Source: Mycobacterium sp. DL
GTDB lineage: Bacteria; Actinomycetota; Actinomycetes; Mycobacteriales; Mycobacteriaceae
Assembly: GCF_039729195.1 (NCBI RefSeq)
Contig: NZ_CP155796.1
Span: 4,960,001-5,024,000, forward strand
Reading direction: 5' to 3'
DNA length: 64,000 nt
Every line of letters begins with the position of its first letter. Positions within the stretch are counted from its first letter, which is position 1. This document shows positions 29,614 through 37,929 of this stretch, piece after piece. The translations under genes and the position numbers were made by a program. Under the pieces are notes generated by a model that saw nothing but the letters and a program-made list of their open reading frames with translations, was not told where the DNA came from and searched no databases.

Positions 29614-30564
29614 TCAGGCAAAGACGGTCGTCCAGTCGTTCTTCATGCTCACCACGCGCCACCCGTAGTCGCCGGCATGTTTGAGCACGCGTTCCGCCCC
29701 TGCGGTGTAATCGAATTCGCGTTCGGCGTCATCGTGCAGGACCACCAACCGGAGGGCAGGCGCGCCGGGTCGCCCCGAGTACATCAGCATCTCGTCATCG
29801 CCGTTGGAGTTGCCTGCGGACAGGATGGGACGCCGACCGATTCGGTTCCAGATCCGCACTGGCTTCTCCGGGCCGTCGTCGAACACGTCCAGTGCGGGCT
29901 GGATCAACAGGTTTCCGTGGCCTGCCTGCGCACCGCTGCTGCCTTCGAACTTCAGTCCCTGCGAACTGCCGACCACTCGCTCCGGAGGAATGCCGTAGAT
30001 CGATTCCGTGATCGGCCGCATGAAATCCCGGCCACCGCCGGAGACGATGTAGTTGGTGAAGTCATGGGCTTCCAGATACCGCAGCAACTCCACCATCGGT
30101 GTGTACACACAACTCGGGTACGGCCTTCGCAGGGTCGGATGGGTGGCTTCGGCGAAGAAGGCATTCACCAGTGCCGCGTGGTCCTCGACAGCCATCGACT
30201 CATGGAGCGACATCACGGCCCCGGCGAGGACTTTCAGGTCGGCGTCATCACCCTGGTAGTGCTTGGTGATCGCGCCGCCGAACCAGTTCAGATCGTTGGC
30301 GACTGCCGCCTGATAGGGCTGCTGCTGTGCGAGTGCACCGTCGGTACCGGCCTTCTCGACGAGCCTGCGCACGATGAAGTCGAGTTGGATGTACATCGGC
30401 TTCTCGCACCACAGCGTGCCGTCGTTGTCGAAGACTGCTACCCGCTCTTCGGGCGCGACGAAGTCCGGGCCTTCTGTGGTGACACGAGCCACGAAGTCGA
30501 CGATCGCCGACTTCGCCGCAGTGCCCGTGCCGTCGGCCCAGGATTCCAATTCCGCCACGCTCAC
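29614..30564 (-). CDS. HAD-superfamily hydrolase
   Basis: 316 residues. HAD motif I is AVFDNDGTLW near residue 43, with a long helical cap; motif II is IVSGGG, and SAGNSNGDDEML serves as motif IV. The DNDGT variant occurs in phosphoserine-phosphatase-like enzymes. The gene overlaps the sulfatase stop by 4 bp and precedes the FGE gene. It may remove phosphate from the sulfatase substrate, but that is only context. Confidence 0.82.
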   Translation of the reverse strand: MSVAELESWADGTGTAAKSAIVDFVARVTTEGPDFVAPEERVAVFDNDGTLWCEKPMYIQLDFIVRRLVEKAGTDGALAQQQPYQAAVANDLNWFGGAITKHYQGDDADLKVLAGAVMSLHESMAVEDHAALVNAFFAEATHPTLRRPYPSCVYTPMVELLRYLEAHDFTNYIVSGGGRDFMRPITESIYGIPPERVVGSSQGLKFEGSSGAQAGHGNLLIQPALDVFDDGPEKPVRIWNRIGRRPILSAGNSNGDDEMLMYSGRPGAPALRLVVLHDDAEREFDYTAGAERVLKHAGDYGWRVVSMKNDWTTVFA

Positions 30565-32114
30565 CCACCGCTACTGGCGAGGAACTTCTCCAATTCCTCC
30601 ACAGCGTTGGTGATGGTGAACGATGCAGGCTCTTGGCGAGGCGGGAACTCCTTGAAGGTCTCCAGGAACTGGTTGACGATCGCGGACGCGTAGAACATCA
30701 GGTAAACCCGGTCGATCATCCAGTCCCAGTAGGTGTTCGACGTGACATCCGCGCGCTCGAACGGGTCGGTACGCAGGTTGAACAGCTTCGGCGCGCGCAA
30801 CCTGGTGAACGGTTCGAACCACACCTGCAGCGTGCCCTGGCAGCGCTGCTCCATGAAGACAACCTTCCAGTTGTCGGCCCGAATGCCCAGGACGTCACCG
30901 TCGTCGGAGAAGTAGATCATTCCGCGCCGGGGGCTCTTGTCGACCTCCCCGGTGAGGTACGGCAGCAGGTTGTACCCGTCGATGTGGACCTTGTAGTCGG
31001 TCTGGCCGTCCGCCCCGGCCTTGTGGCCGGCTTTGAGCTTGTCCACGATGTCGGGTTCGCCGGCGGCGGCCAGGAACGTCGGAAGCCAGTCATGATGTTG
31101 CACAATCTCGTTCGACACCGACCCGGCCTTGATCTTGCCGGGCCAACGAATGACCTCGGGAATCCGGAACGCGCCTTCCCAGTTGGTGGCCTTCTCGCTG
31201 CGGAACGGCGTCGTCGCACCGTCCGGCCAACTGTTGGCGTGCGGGCCGTTGTCGGTGCTGTAGATGACGATCGTGTCCTCGGCGATGCCGAGGTCGTCGA
31301 CCAGGTCGAGCAGTCTGCCGACGTGATTGTCGTGGTCGATCATCGTGTCGTGGTAAGGCGACTGCCAGCGGCCGGCCTGGCCCCTGCTCTCCGGCTTGGT
31401 GTGTGTCCGGAAGTGCATGTGGGTCATGTTCATCCAGACGAAAAACGGGGTGTCCGAATCGTGTTGACGGTTGATGAAATCGATACACGCGTCGGTGGTC
31501 TCGTCGTCGACGGTCTCCATCCGTAGCTTCGTCAGCGGCCCGGTGTCCTCGATGCGCTGCTTTCCCACGGGCCCGTAGCGCTCGTCGACTTCGTCGGACT
31601 CCTCGTCGGTGGCCCAGGAGTGGATGACGCCGCGCGGCATCAGCGCCTTGCGTAGCAGCGGGGCTTCGTCTGCTGTGGGGTAGTCCTCGTGCTCGGGCTC
31701 TTCTTCTGCGTTGAGGTGGTACAGGTTGCCGAAGAACTCGTCGAAGCCGTGCACCGTCGGCAGGAACTTGTTCAGATCGCCGAGGTGATTCTTGCCGAAC
31801 TGCCCGGTGGCGTAGCCCATCGGCTTCAGCAGTTCGGCGATCGTCGGATCCTCCTTCTGCAGACCGATGTCCATGCCGGGCATGCCGACCTTGCTCATCC
31901 CGGTGCGGTATACGCTCTGGCCGGTGATGAACGACGACCGGCCCGCGGTGCAACTCTGCTCGCCGTAGGAATCGGTGAAAAGCATTCCTTCATCAGCGAT
32001 CCGATCGATGTTGGGCGTGTGGTAACCCATCATTCCGCGGCTGTAGCAACTCAGGTTGGAGATGCCGATGTCATCACCCCAGATGACGAGAATGTTCGGC
32101 TTTCCGTTCGGCAT
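30561..32114 (-). CDS. Arylsulfatase, CxAGR type
   Basis: 517 residues, alkaline-phosphatase fold. Metal-binding NILVIWGDDIG at the start, and the formylglycine site SCTAGRSSF with Cys55 and Arg59. The third position is Ala in place of the Pro of the usual CxPxR. GKNHLGDLN and STDNGPHANSWPDG complete the metal site. No signal peptide is visible, so it is probably cytoplasmic. ATG 32112-32114 with AGGAAG upstream. First gene of the sulfatase-HAD-FGE operon. Confidence 0.93.
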   Translation of the reverse strand: MPNGKPNILVIWGDDIGISNLSCYSRGMMGYHTPNIDRIADEGMLFTDSYGEQSCTAGRSSFITGQSVYRTGMSKVGMPGMDIGLQKEDPTIAELLKPMGYATGQFGKNHLGDLNKFLPTVHGFDEFFGNLYHLNAEEEPEHEDYPTADEAPLLRKALMPRGVIHSWATDEESDEVDERYGPVGKQRIEDTGPLTKLRMETVDDETTDACIDFINRQHDSDTPFFVWMNMTHMHFRTHTKPESRGQAGRWQSPYHDTMIDHDNHVGRLLDLVDDLGIAEDTIVIYSTDNGPHANSWPDGATTPFRSEKATNWEGAFRIPEVIRWPGKIKAGSVSNEIVQHHDWLPTFLAAAGEPDIVDKLKAGHKAGADGQTDYKVHIDGYNLLPYLTGEVDKSPRRGMIYFSDDGDVLGIRADNWKVVFMEQRCQGTLQVWFEPFTRLRAPKLFNLRTDPFERADVTSNTYWDWMIDRVYLMFYASAIVNQFLETFKEFPPRQEPASFTITNAVEELEKFLASSGG

Positions 32115-32416
32115 TGTGCGCTCGCTTCCTCAGTGCCCCGTCGCGGTATCGGTCTCGGTCAACGCTAGTACCGCCGCTTGCGAATGCCTACTGTTCGCCG
32201 CAACTTCTGTCGAGCGCGCTGGTCGCGACACAGATATCAATTGAAAGAAGTGGACCTCTCACCCAGAACGGGTGAGAGACCGCGGCGAAGATTGCGTTCG
32301 GGCGTGTCTGCATCGTGATCAGCGCGAGTGGGTAGACGCATGTGATGCGTCAGGTCGACGCGCATCCGAGGCTCCGCACTCGCCCGGATGCGACCGATGA
32401 GAAGTTGGGGGTACAG
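32115..32416. other. Divergent intergenic region with a strong hairpin
   Basis: About 300 bp without a gene between the sulfatase operon and a small membrane-protein gene. It contains the hairpin at 32256-32278 and must carry the promoters in both directions; I cannot place -10/-35 elements with confidence. Confidence 0.6.
32256..32278. promoter_or_regulatory. Perfect inverted repeat, possible operator or hairpin
   Basis: CTCTCACCC-AGAAC-GGGTGAGAG: 9-bp arms, 5-nt loop, no U-tract. Lying between two divergent genes, it is more likely an operator or leader structure than a terminator. Confidence 0.5.
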
Positions 32417-32872
32417 ATGCCTGGTCTCAGTGAACTTGCTTTGGGGGCGGCACCCATCGCAGGTGGAGCACTGTTCGGGATCGCAGCGGGCAATGTGAAG
32501 TCGCCCGATGTTCGTGCGGCGATCACCAAGGACATGGACCTGCTCGACCGGCTGCCGGAAGAGCAAACCGAGCGACGGGAGCGGTTGCAGCAGAGCATCG
32601 ATCATCGAATCGACGCATTGATCACGGCAAATCGCAGAGGCGAGGCTCTCCGTGAGGCTGCCGCCTCCTACAGCGGAAACTGGCGAGATATCGTGCTCTT
32701 CGTCTGTGCGCTGCTGTTCACCTTCGTGTGGTGGAACGTCAGCCACGAGCGACCGCACTGGATGCTGATGTTCATCCTGATGATCTCGCTGTCCACGCTG
32801 GCAGGTGTCTTCGCGGTGCGCGGCGTGACACGGATGCTCAGGCAGGTGTTCCGCGATCTTCGAGCGAAATAA
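32417..32872 (+). CDS. Small membrane protein of unknown function
   Basis: 151 residues. A Gly/Ala-rich N-terminal segment (ALGAAPIAGGALFGIAAG), a charged coiled region (about residues 40-80), then two membrane helices (IVLFVCALLFTFVWW and LMFILMISLSTLAGVFAV). ATG 32417 has GGGGG nearby upstream; an earlier in-frame ATG exists at 32342. No domain recognised. Its last 35 bp overlap the converging hydrolase gene. Confidence 0.65.
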   Translation: MPGLSELALGAAPIAGGALFGIAAGNVKSPDVRAAITKDMDLLDRLPEEQTERRERLQQSIDHRIDALITANRRGEALREAAASYSGNWRDIVLFVCALLFTFVWWNVSHERPHWMLMFILMISLSTLAGVFAVRGVTRMLRQVFRDLRAK

Positions 32873-33590
32873 TGGCCTTCTCCGCAGCGGCCATGTGCTC
32901 GCGAACCAGAGACGGAAACCGGGTGCGGACCGGACGGAAGATGTCGTGCGGTGAATTGGCGAACTCGTGCAGTCGCGCCTCCGGGAACAGGCGCCGGTAT
33001 CGGGCCCAGTTGGCGTCGTTGATGACCGGGCTGCTGGGACTGCGCACTGCCATCAGCGGGATCTGCGACCGTGACAGTGGTTCCCAGAAGGACTGCGTCC
33101 GAGCGGCCCGGACGGTGGCGATGGCCGCGTCGTGGTCCACGCGGTCGCGCACCGGCGTCCCGCGCCAGCGACCGTCGAGCAGGCCGAGCATGATGTCCTC
33201 GGTGAGCTCGATTTCCTCGGGAACGTAGTCGCCGATCGAGATCGACCGCACCCGATCGGGATTCGTGAGGACCCACGCCAGCGCGTAGGTGGTGCCGCGG
33301 GAGAACGTCATGACATGCACCGGTCCGTCGGTGATCGCGTCGACCACCGCACCGACGTCGCGGCCGAGGGTGTCCGAGTCGTACGGCCCCGGTGCGGCCT
33401 GGCTGCGTCCGTGTCCACGAAGTTCGACGATGGCCGCCCGTCGACCGAGGGACGGCAGCATCTCGGTGTAGTCGTCGGCGACGTCGGTGAAGCCCGGCAC
33501 GAAGATGATCGGTGCACCGCAGTCGTTCCCGCCGGAGTCGAGGTAGGCGATCTGCGCGTCACCGCTGTCGGTCGAGCAGAAGTGGGGCAT
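32838..33590 (-). CDS. Alpha/beta hydrolase
   Basis: 250 residues. Oxyanion region IIFVPGFTD, RGHGRS, and nucleophile elbow MTFSRGTTYALAW, in which the usual first Gly of GxSxG is Thr. The likely catalytic His is in ANSPHDIFRP. ATG 33588-33590 has a strong GGAGGGAC ribosome site. It lies 42 bp downstream of the 3-beta-HSD gene on the same strand, so it may share its promoter. Substrate unknown. Confidence 0.85.
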   Translation of the reverse strand: MPHFCSTDSGDAQIAYLDSGGNDCGAPIIFVPGFTDVADDYTEMLPSLGRRAAIVELRGHGRSQAAPGPYDSDTLGRDVGAVVDAITDGPVHVMTFSRGTTYALAWVLTNPDRVRSISIGDYVPEEIELTEDIMLGLLDGRWRGTPVRDRVDHDAAIATVRAARTQSFWEPLSRSQIPLMAVRSPSSPVINDANWARYRRLFPEARLHEFANSPHDIFRPVRTRFPSLVREHMAAAEKAIISLEDRGTPA

Positions 33591-33632
33591 GTCCCTCCCG
33601 GTGTCGTCATCACATGATGACGACTCGCCGCG

Positions 33633-34754
33633 TCAGCCCGCGGGCGGGGCGGGTGCGGCTGCCCGCAGGACCGGTTCGGCCGATTCGGCCTTCATACGGT
33701 CGAACAGGTCGACGTAGTAGGGCAGGCAGTGCTCCAGCGCCTGGCTGGTGGTGTACACCGGCTGGTATCCGAGATCGCGTTTCGCCTTGGCGATCGAGAA
33801 GTAGTTGTCCAGGTAGATACGTTCCACCGCAAGGGGTTCCAGTAGCGGCTTGGGTATCCCGAAGCGGAAGTGCAGCCGTTGCCACAGTGTCATGGCGAAC
33901 CACACCAGCCGGCCCGGCACCCGGAACCTCGGCAACGTCTGACCGCAGGCCTCGACCACGGGCCGCGAGAACTCGAACATGTTGATGGGTTCGCCGTCGT
34001 TGACGAAATACGCCTGCCCCGGCGCCGATCCGCCCGGCACCAGGTGTTCTGCGGCCAGGATGAAACCGTGCACCAGGTTGTGCACGTAGGAGTTGTCCAG
34101 CTTGACGTTCTTGTTTCCCACCAACACCTTGACGTGGCCGGCGAGGACGCTTTCGAAGACCTTGCGGAACATGGTCTGGTCGCCCCGGCCCCAGATACCG
34201 CTGGGCCGGATCGAGCAGGTGAGCATGCCCGTGCCGTCGTCGCCGCCGTTGGCTGCGAGCACGAACTTCTCGGCGATGACCTTGGTCTCGGTGTAGAGGT
34301 CGTTGAAACGCTCGGTGTAGGGCAGCGTTTCGTCTCCGCCCGAGATGCGCTGCCCACCCATCACCACGCTGTTGGAGGCGGTGTAGACGAACCTCTTCAC
34401 CCCGGCCTTCTGAGCCGCGTGCACCAGGTTCTCGGTACCGGTGACGTTGACGGCGAAGCTGCGGCGGCGGTACTCCTCGGTGACCGACGCGCCGCCCATG
34501 AGATCGATGATCGCCGCGGTGTGGATCACCGTGTCGATGCCGGCGACCACCCTGCCCACGTCGTCGAGATCGGTGATGTCACCCTGGATCGTCTCGAGGC
34601 CCGGATGGGCCGGTAGCGGTGACGGGGCGCGGTCGAACGAGCGAACCTCGAAACCACGCTCGAGCAGTTCGGTCACCAGGTTCGCGCCCACGAATCCGGA
34701 GCCTCCCGTCACCAGGACCCGGCCGAGTTCAGTCGTCAGAGATGCATCACCCAT
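33633..34754 (-). CDS. 3-beta-hydroxysteroid dehydrogenase/isomerase family protein
   Basis: 373 residues, extended SDR. VTGGSGFVGANL near residue 13; catalytic Ser region TASNSVVMGG and YTETK. Strong overall resemblance to Rv1106c, which oxidises cholesterol to cholestenone in M. tuberculosis. ATG 34752-34754 (MGDASLTTELGRVL) matches the known N-terminus. A KstR-type palindrome lies 16 bp upstream of the start and no ribosome site is visible, so the message may be leaderless. Confidence 0.92.
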   Translation of the reverse strand: MGDASLTTELGRVLVTGGSGFVGANLVTELLERGFEVRSFDRAPSPLPAHPGLETIQGDITDLDDVGRVVAGIDTVIHTAAIIDLMGGASVTEEYRRRSFAVNVTGTENLVHAAQKAGVKRFVYTASNSVVMGGQRISGGDETLPYTERFNDLYTETKVIAEKFVLAANGGDDGTGMLTCSIRPSGIWGRGDQTMFRKVFESVLAGHVKVLVGNKNVKLDNSYVHNLVHGFILAAEHLVPGGSAPGQAYFVNDGEPINMFEFSRPVVEACGQTLPRFRVPGRLVWFAMTLWQRLHFRFGIPKPLLEPLAVERIYLDNYFSIAKAKRDLGYQPVYTTSQALEHCLPYYVDLFDRMKAESAEPVLRAAAPAPPAG

Positions 34755-34769
34755 GCAGGGGAGGGTAAC

Positions 34770-34783
34770 TGAAACGTGTTCCA
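34770..34783. promoter_or_regulatory. KstR-like operator upstream of the 3-beta-HSD gene
   Basis: TGAAACGTGTTCCA fits TnnAACnnGTTnnA and shares the AACGTGTTCCAA core with the site at 26326. It sits 16 bp before the 3-beta-HSD start, where a repressor would cover the promoter. Confidence 0.7.
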
Positions 34784-34817
34784 ATTTCGAGATCCGGCAC
34801 ACGTGATGGTTCCGGAA

Positions 34818-35030
34818 TCAACCTTCTTCGGTGTCTCCGGCGGCCAACGCATCCTCCACCCTCTTGCGAGCTCCAGCTAAGTGCTTTTCACAGCATTTAG
34901 CCAGTTCTTCACCTCTTTCCCAGAGCTTCAGCGATGCATCCAGGTCCAAACCGCCCTGCTCGAGTTGCTGCACGACATCGATGAGTTCGTCGCGTGCTTC
35001 CTCGTATCCGAGGGCACTAATAGGCTTCAT
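34818..35030 (-). CDS. xseB: Exodeoxyribonuclease VII small subunit
   Basis: 70 residues, two-helix protein that pairs with XseA to degrade single-stranded DNA. Typical core [21 protein letters not shown]. It overlaps xseA by 4 bp (35027-35030), the usual coupling. Order xseB-xseA as Rv1107c-Rv1108c. Confidence 0.95.
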   Translation of the reverse strand: MKPISALGYEEARDELIDVVQQLEQGGLDLDASLKLWERGEELAKCCEKHLAGARKRVEDALAAGDTEEG

Positions 35031-36271
35031 GATCCGTCTCCCTGACTACCGTCGCTGGTCGCCGTGACGGCGCCGTCGGCCACTCGTATTCGCAGGCGGG
35101 CGCCCGCCGGCGCGTCCGCGACCGACTGCAGGACCTTCGCAGCCCCGCCCGGCGGCGGGAGGGTCTGCACGACCGCGTAGCCGCGGGCCAGTGTCGCAGC
35201 CGGTCCCAGTGTGGTCAGCCGCGCCGACAGGTGCCCGATCCGTTCGGACTCGGCGCCCACCATGCGGGTGATGTCGCGCCGGGCGGCCGCTCGCGCGCGA
35301 TGCACCTCGGCGGCGCGTGCATCAACCGCCTCCAGCGGTCTGGCCAGCACCGGCCTGCTGCGCAGTTGGGCGAGCGTGTGCTGCTCCCGGTTCACCCAGT
35401 TGCGCAGCGCACGTGCGCTGCGCCGCCGCAGATCGGTCACTAGCGCCTGTTCGGCCGCGGTGTCAGGGACGATCCGCTTGGCGGCATCGGTGGGCGTGGC
35501 CGCCCGCAGGTCCGCGACGAGGTCGCACAGCGGGTTGTCCGGCTCGTGGCCGATCGCGCTGACCACCGGCGTGGTGCACCTGGCGATCTCCCGGCACAGC
35601 GTCTCATCGGAGAACGGCAGCAGATCCTCGACGCTGCCGCCACCGCGCGCGAGCACGATGACGTCGACCTCGGGGTCGGCATCCAACGCCCGCAGCGCCT
35701 CGACGATCTGTGGCACCGCACTCGGACCTTGCACCACGGTGTTTCGCAGCGCGAACCGCACCGCCGGCCAGCGGTTCGTCGCGACGGCGACGATGTCGTG
35801 TTCGGCCGCCGACGCGCGTCCGGTGATCAGCCCGATGGTGTCGGGCAGGAACGGGATCGGCCGTTTCAGCCGCGGATCGAACAGCCCCTCGGCGTCGAGC
35901 AGTTGGCGCAGCCGGTTGATGCGAGCCAGCAGCTCGCCGAGTCCGACGGCTCGGATCTCGCTGATGCGCAGGCTGAAGGATCCGTTGCGGGTGTAGAACT
36001 GCGGCCTGCCGTGCATGATCACCTGGGTGCCCTCGGAGAGCGGCACCGGAGCGTTGGTCACTAGGTCCCGCGGGCAACTGACGGTCAGCGACATGTCGGC
36101 GGCGGGATCACGCAGCACCATCCACGCGGTGTTCTGGCGCACCTTCAGCTCGGTCAGCTGGCCTTCGATCCACACCGTGCCGAGCCGGTCGATGTACTTG
36201 GCGAGGCGAGTGGCGACGGCCCGCACCGGCCACGGATTGTCGGCGGACTTGCCTTGCTCGGGCGCCGTCAC
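35027..36271 (-). CDS. xseA: Exodeoxyribonuclease VII large subunit
   Basis: 414 residues. N-terminal OB fold ([14 protein letters not shown]), then the nuclease core with [31 protein letters not shown] and [13 protein letters not shown]. Start GTG 36269-36271 overlaps the upstream gene by 4 bp, so three genes (lipid-droplet protein, xseA, xseB) form one coupled operon. Confidence 0.95.
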   Translation of the reverse strand: MTAPEQGKSADNPWPVRAVATRLAKYIDRLGTVWIEGQLTELKVRQNTAWMVLRDPAADMSLTVSCPRDLVTNAPVPLSEGTQVIMHGRPQFYTRNGSFSLRISEIRAVGLGELLARINRLRQLLDAEGLFDPRLKRPIPFLPDTIGLITGRASAAEHDIVAVATNRWPAVRFALRNTVVQGPSAVPQIVEALRALDADPEVDVIVLARGGGSVEDLLPFSDETLCREIARCTTPVVSAIGHEPDNPLCDLVADLRAATPTDAAKRIVPDTAAEQALVTDLRRRSARALRNWVNREQHTLAQLRSRPVLARPLEAVDARAAEVHRARAAARRDITRMVGAESERIGHLSARLTTLGPAATLARGYAVVQTLPPPGGAAKVLQSVADAPAGARLRIRVADGAVTATSDGSQGDGS

Positions 36272-36855
36272 TTCGCCGAGGCGCGGGTGATCCTGTTGGC
36301 CAGCAGGGTCTGGAACGGAGCACGCGCCTTCGTGGACTCCTCATAGCTGAGCAGCTCCTCGAGGTCGGCGACCCGCAGTGTCGTCAACCGGGCACGCAAC
36401 TGGGCCAGCGTCAGATCCTGATAGCCGAGTTCGGTGACGATCTCGGGGACGGCACCGGCCGCCGGCTCTGTGGTCACCGGCTCCGGAGACGGTGTCGCAT
36501 TGGGGGTCTCCGGCTCGCCGCTGAACAGCGCGAAACGCCCCTCGGTGAGCCGCTCACCGTCGCGCACCGGCAGGTCGACCACGTCGGCGCCGGGGGAGTC
36601 GTCGGTGCTGACCTCGTCGTCGAACGTCGCCCACGCGGCCTGCTCGTCCTTGGGCGGGAACAGGGAGTCGATCGTCTCATCGCCCTTGTTGACCAAGTCG
36701 GCGACATCCTGCTGCATCTTCATCACCATCTGCGCGAGCTGGCTCGCCACGGTCATCGGATACATCAGGATGGTCTGGGGGAGCTTGCGGGTTTCCTCGA
36801 GGGCGGTCACCGCCGCACCGACCAGCAGACGGACCCCGTACGGTGCTGTTGCCAT
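36268..36855 (-). CDS. Lipid droplet-associated-type protein (Rv1109c-like)
   Basis: 195 residues. An amphipathic N-terminal region ([36 protein letters not shown]) precedes an acidic linker and a C-terminal helical segment ([13 protein letters not shown]...). Homologs are annotated as lipid droplet-associated; evidence in this species is lacking. ATG 36853-36855 is the start that matches the family; a much longer open frame upstream on this strand is antisense to ispH and the PBP gene and is not coding. Confidence 0.8.
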   Translation of the reverse strand: MATAPYGVRLLVGAAVTALEETRKLPQTILMYPMTVASQLAQMVMKMQQDVADLVNKGDETIDSLFPPKDEQAAWATFDDEVSTDDSPGADVVDLPVRDGERLTEGRFALFSGEPETPNATPSPEPVTTEPAAGAVPEIVTELGYQDLTLAQLRARLTTLRVADLEELLSYEESTKARAPFQTLLANRITRASAK

Positions 36856-36909
36856 GGTCCTCAGCCTACGGCTGGGCGGGGAGGGCGGCGGGTCAGTACC
36901 CTTGGACTC

Positions 36910-37908
36910 ATGCCGACGACTATCAACATGGGGATTCCGGGGGCGGCCAGCTCGGTCGCCGGCCAGGTTTCCGGCAAGCGTGTGCTGCTGGCCGAGCCCC
37001 GCGGGTACTGCGCCGGGGTCGACCGCGCAGTCGAGACTGTCGAGCGTGCGCTGGAGAAGCACGGCGCTCCGGTGTATGTCCGCCACGAGATCGTGCACAA
37101 CCGCTACGTCGTGGACACGCTGGCCAAGGCCGGGGCGGTCTTCGTCGAGAAGACCGACGAGGTTCCCGAGGGCGCCATCGTGGTGTTCTCCGCCCACGGT
37201 GTCGCACCGACCGTCCACGTCGAGGCCGCCGAACGCAATCTGAAGACGATCGACGCCACCTGCCCGCTGGTGACCAAGGTGCACAACGAGGCCAAGCGCT
37301 TCGCCCGCGACGACTACGACATCCTGCTCGTCGGCCACGAGGGACACGAGGAGGTCGTCGGCACCGCCGGTGAGGCTCCCGAGCACGTCCAGGTGGTCGA
37401 CAGCCCGGAATCGGTCGACAAGGTGACCGTGCGCGACGTGAACAAGGTGATCTGGCTGTCCCAGACCACGTTGAGCGTCGACGAGACCATGGAGACCGTG
37501 CGCAAGCTGCGGGAGAAGTTCCCGACGCTGCAGGATCCGCCGAGTGACGACATCTGCTACGCGACCCAGAACCGCCAGGTCGCTGTCAAGGCGATGGCGC
37601 CGGAGTGCGAACTCGTCATCGTCGTCGGGTCCAAGAACTCGTCGAACTCGGTGCGACTGGTCGAGGTGGCGCTCGGTGCCGGCTCGAACGCGTCCCACCT
37701 CGTCGACTACGCCGAGGACGTCGACCCGGCGTGGCTGGAGGGTGTCACCACCGTCGGCGTCACCTCCGGCGCATCGGTGCCCGAGGTCCTGGTTCGCGGC
37801 GTTCTCGACAGGCTGGCCGAATACGGCTTCGGCACGGTTCAGCCGGTCACCACGGCCAACGAGACACTCGTGTTCGCCTTGCCGCGAGAGATCCGTCCCC
37901 CACGCTGA
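36910..37908 (+). CDS. ispH: 4-hydroxy-3-methylbut-2-enyl diphosphate reductase
   Basis: Last step of the MEP isoprenoid pathway, an Fe-S enzyme giving IPP and DMAPP. 332 residues. The three cluster cysteines are in [18 protein letters not shown] and [19 protein letters not shown] and [10 protein letters not shown] are also kept. Start ATG 36910. Corresponds to Rv1110 (LytB2). Confidence 0.97.
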   Translation: MPTTINMGIPGAASSVAGQVSGKRVLLAEPRGYCAGVDRAVETVERALEKHGAPVYVRHEIVHNRYVVDTLAKAGAVFVEKTDEVPEGAIVVFSAHGVAPTVHVEAAERNLKTIDATCPLVTKVHNEAKRFARDDYDILLVGHEGHEEVVGTAGEAPEHVQVVDSPESVDKVTVRDVNKVIWLSQTTLSVDETMETVRKLREKFPTLQDPPSDDICYATQNRQVAVKAMAPECELVIVVGSKNSSNSVRLVEVALGAGSNASHLVDYAEDVDPAWLEGVTTVGVTSGASVPEVLVRGVLDRLAEYGFGTVQPVTTANETLVFALPREIRPPR

Positions 37909-37929
37909 CAGCGGGTACCTTCGACGACC

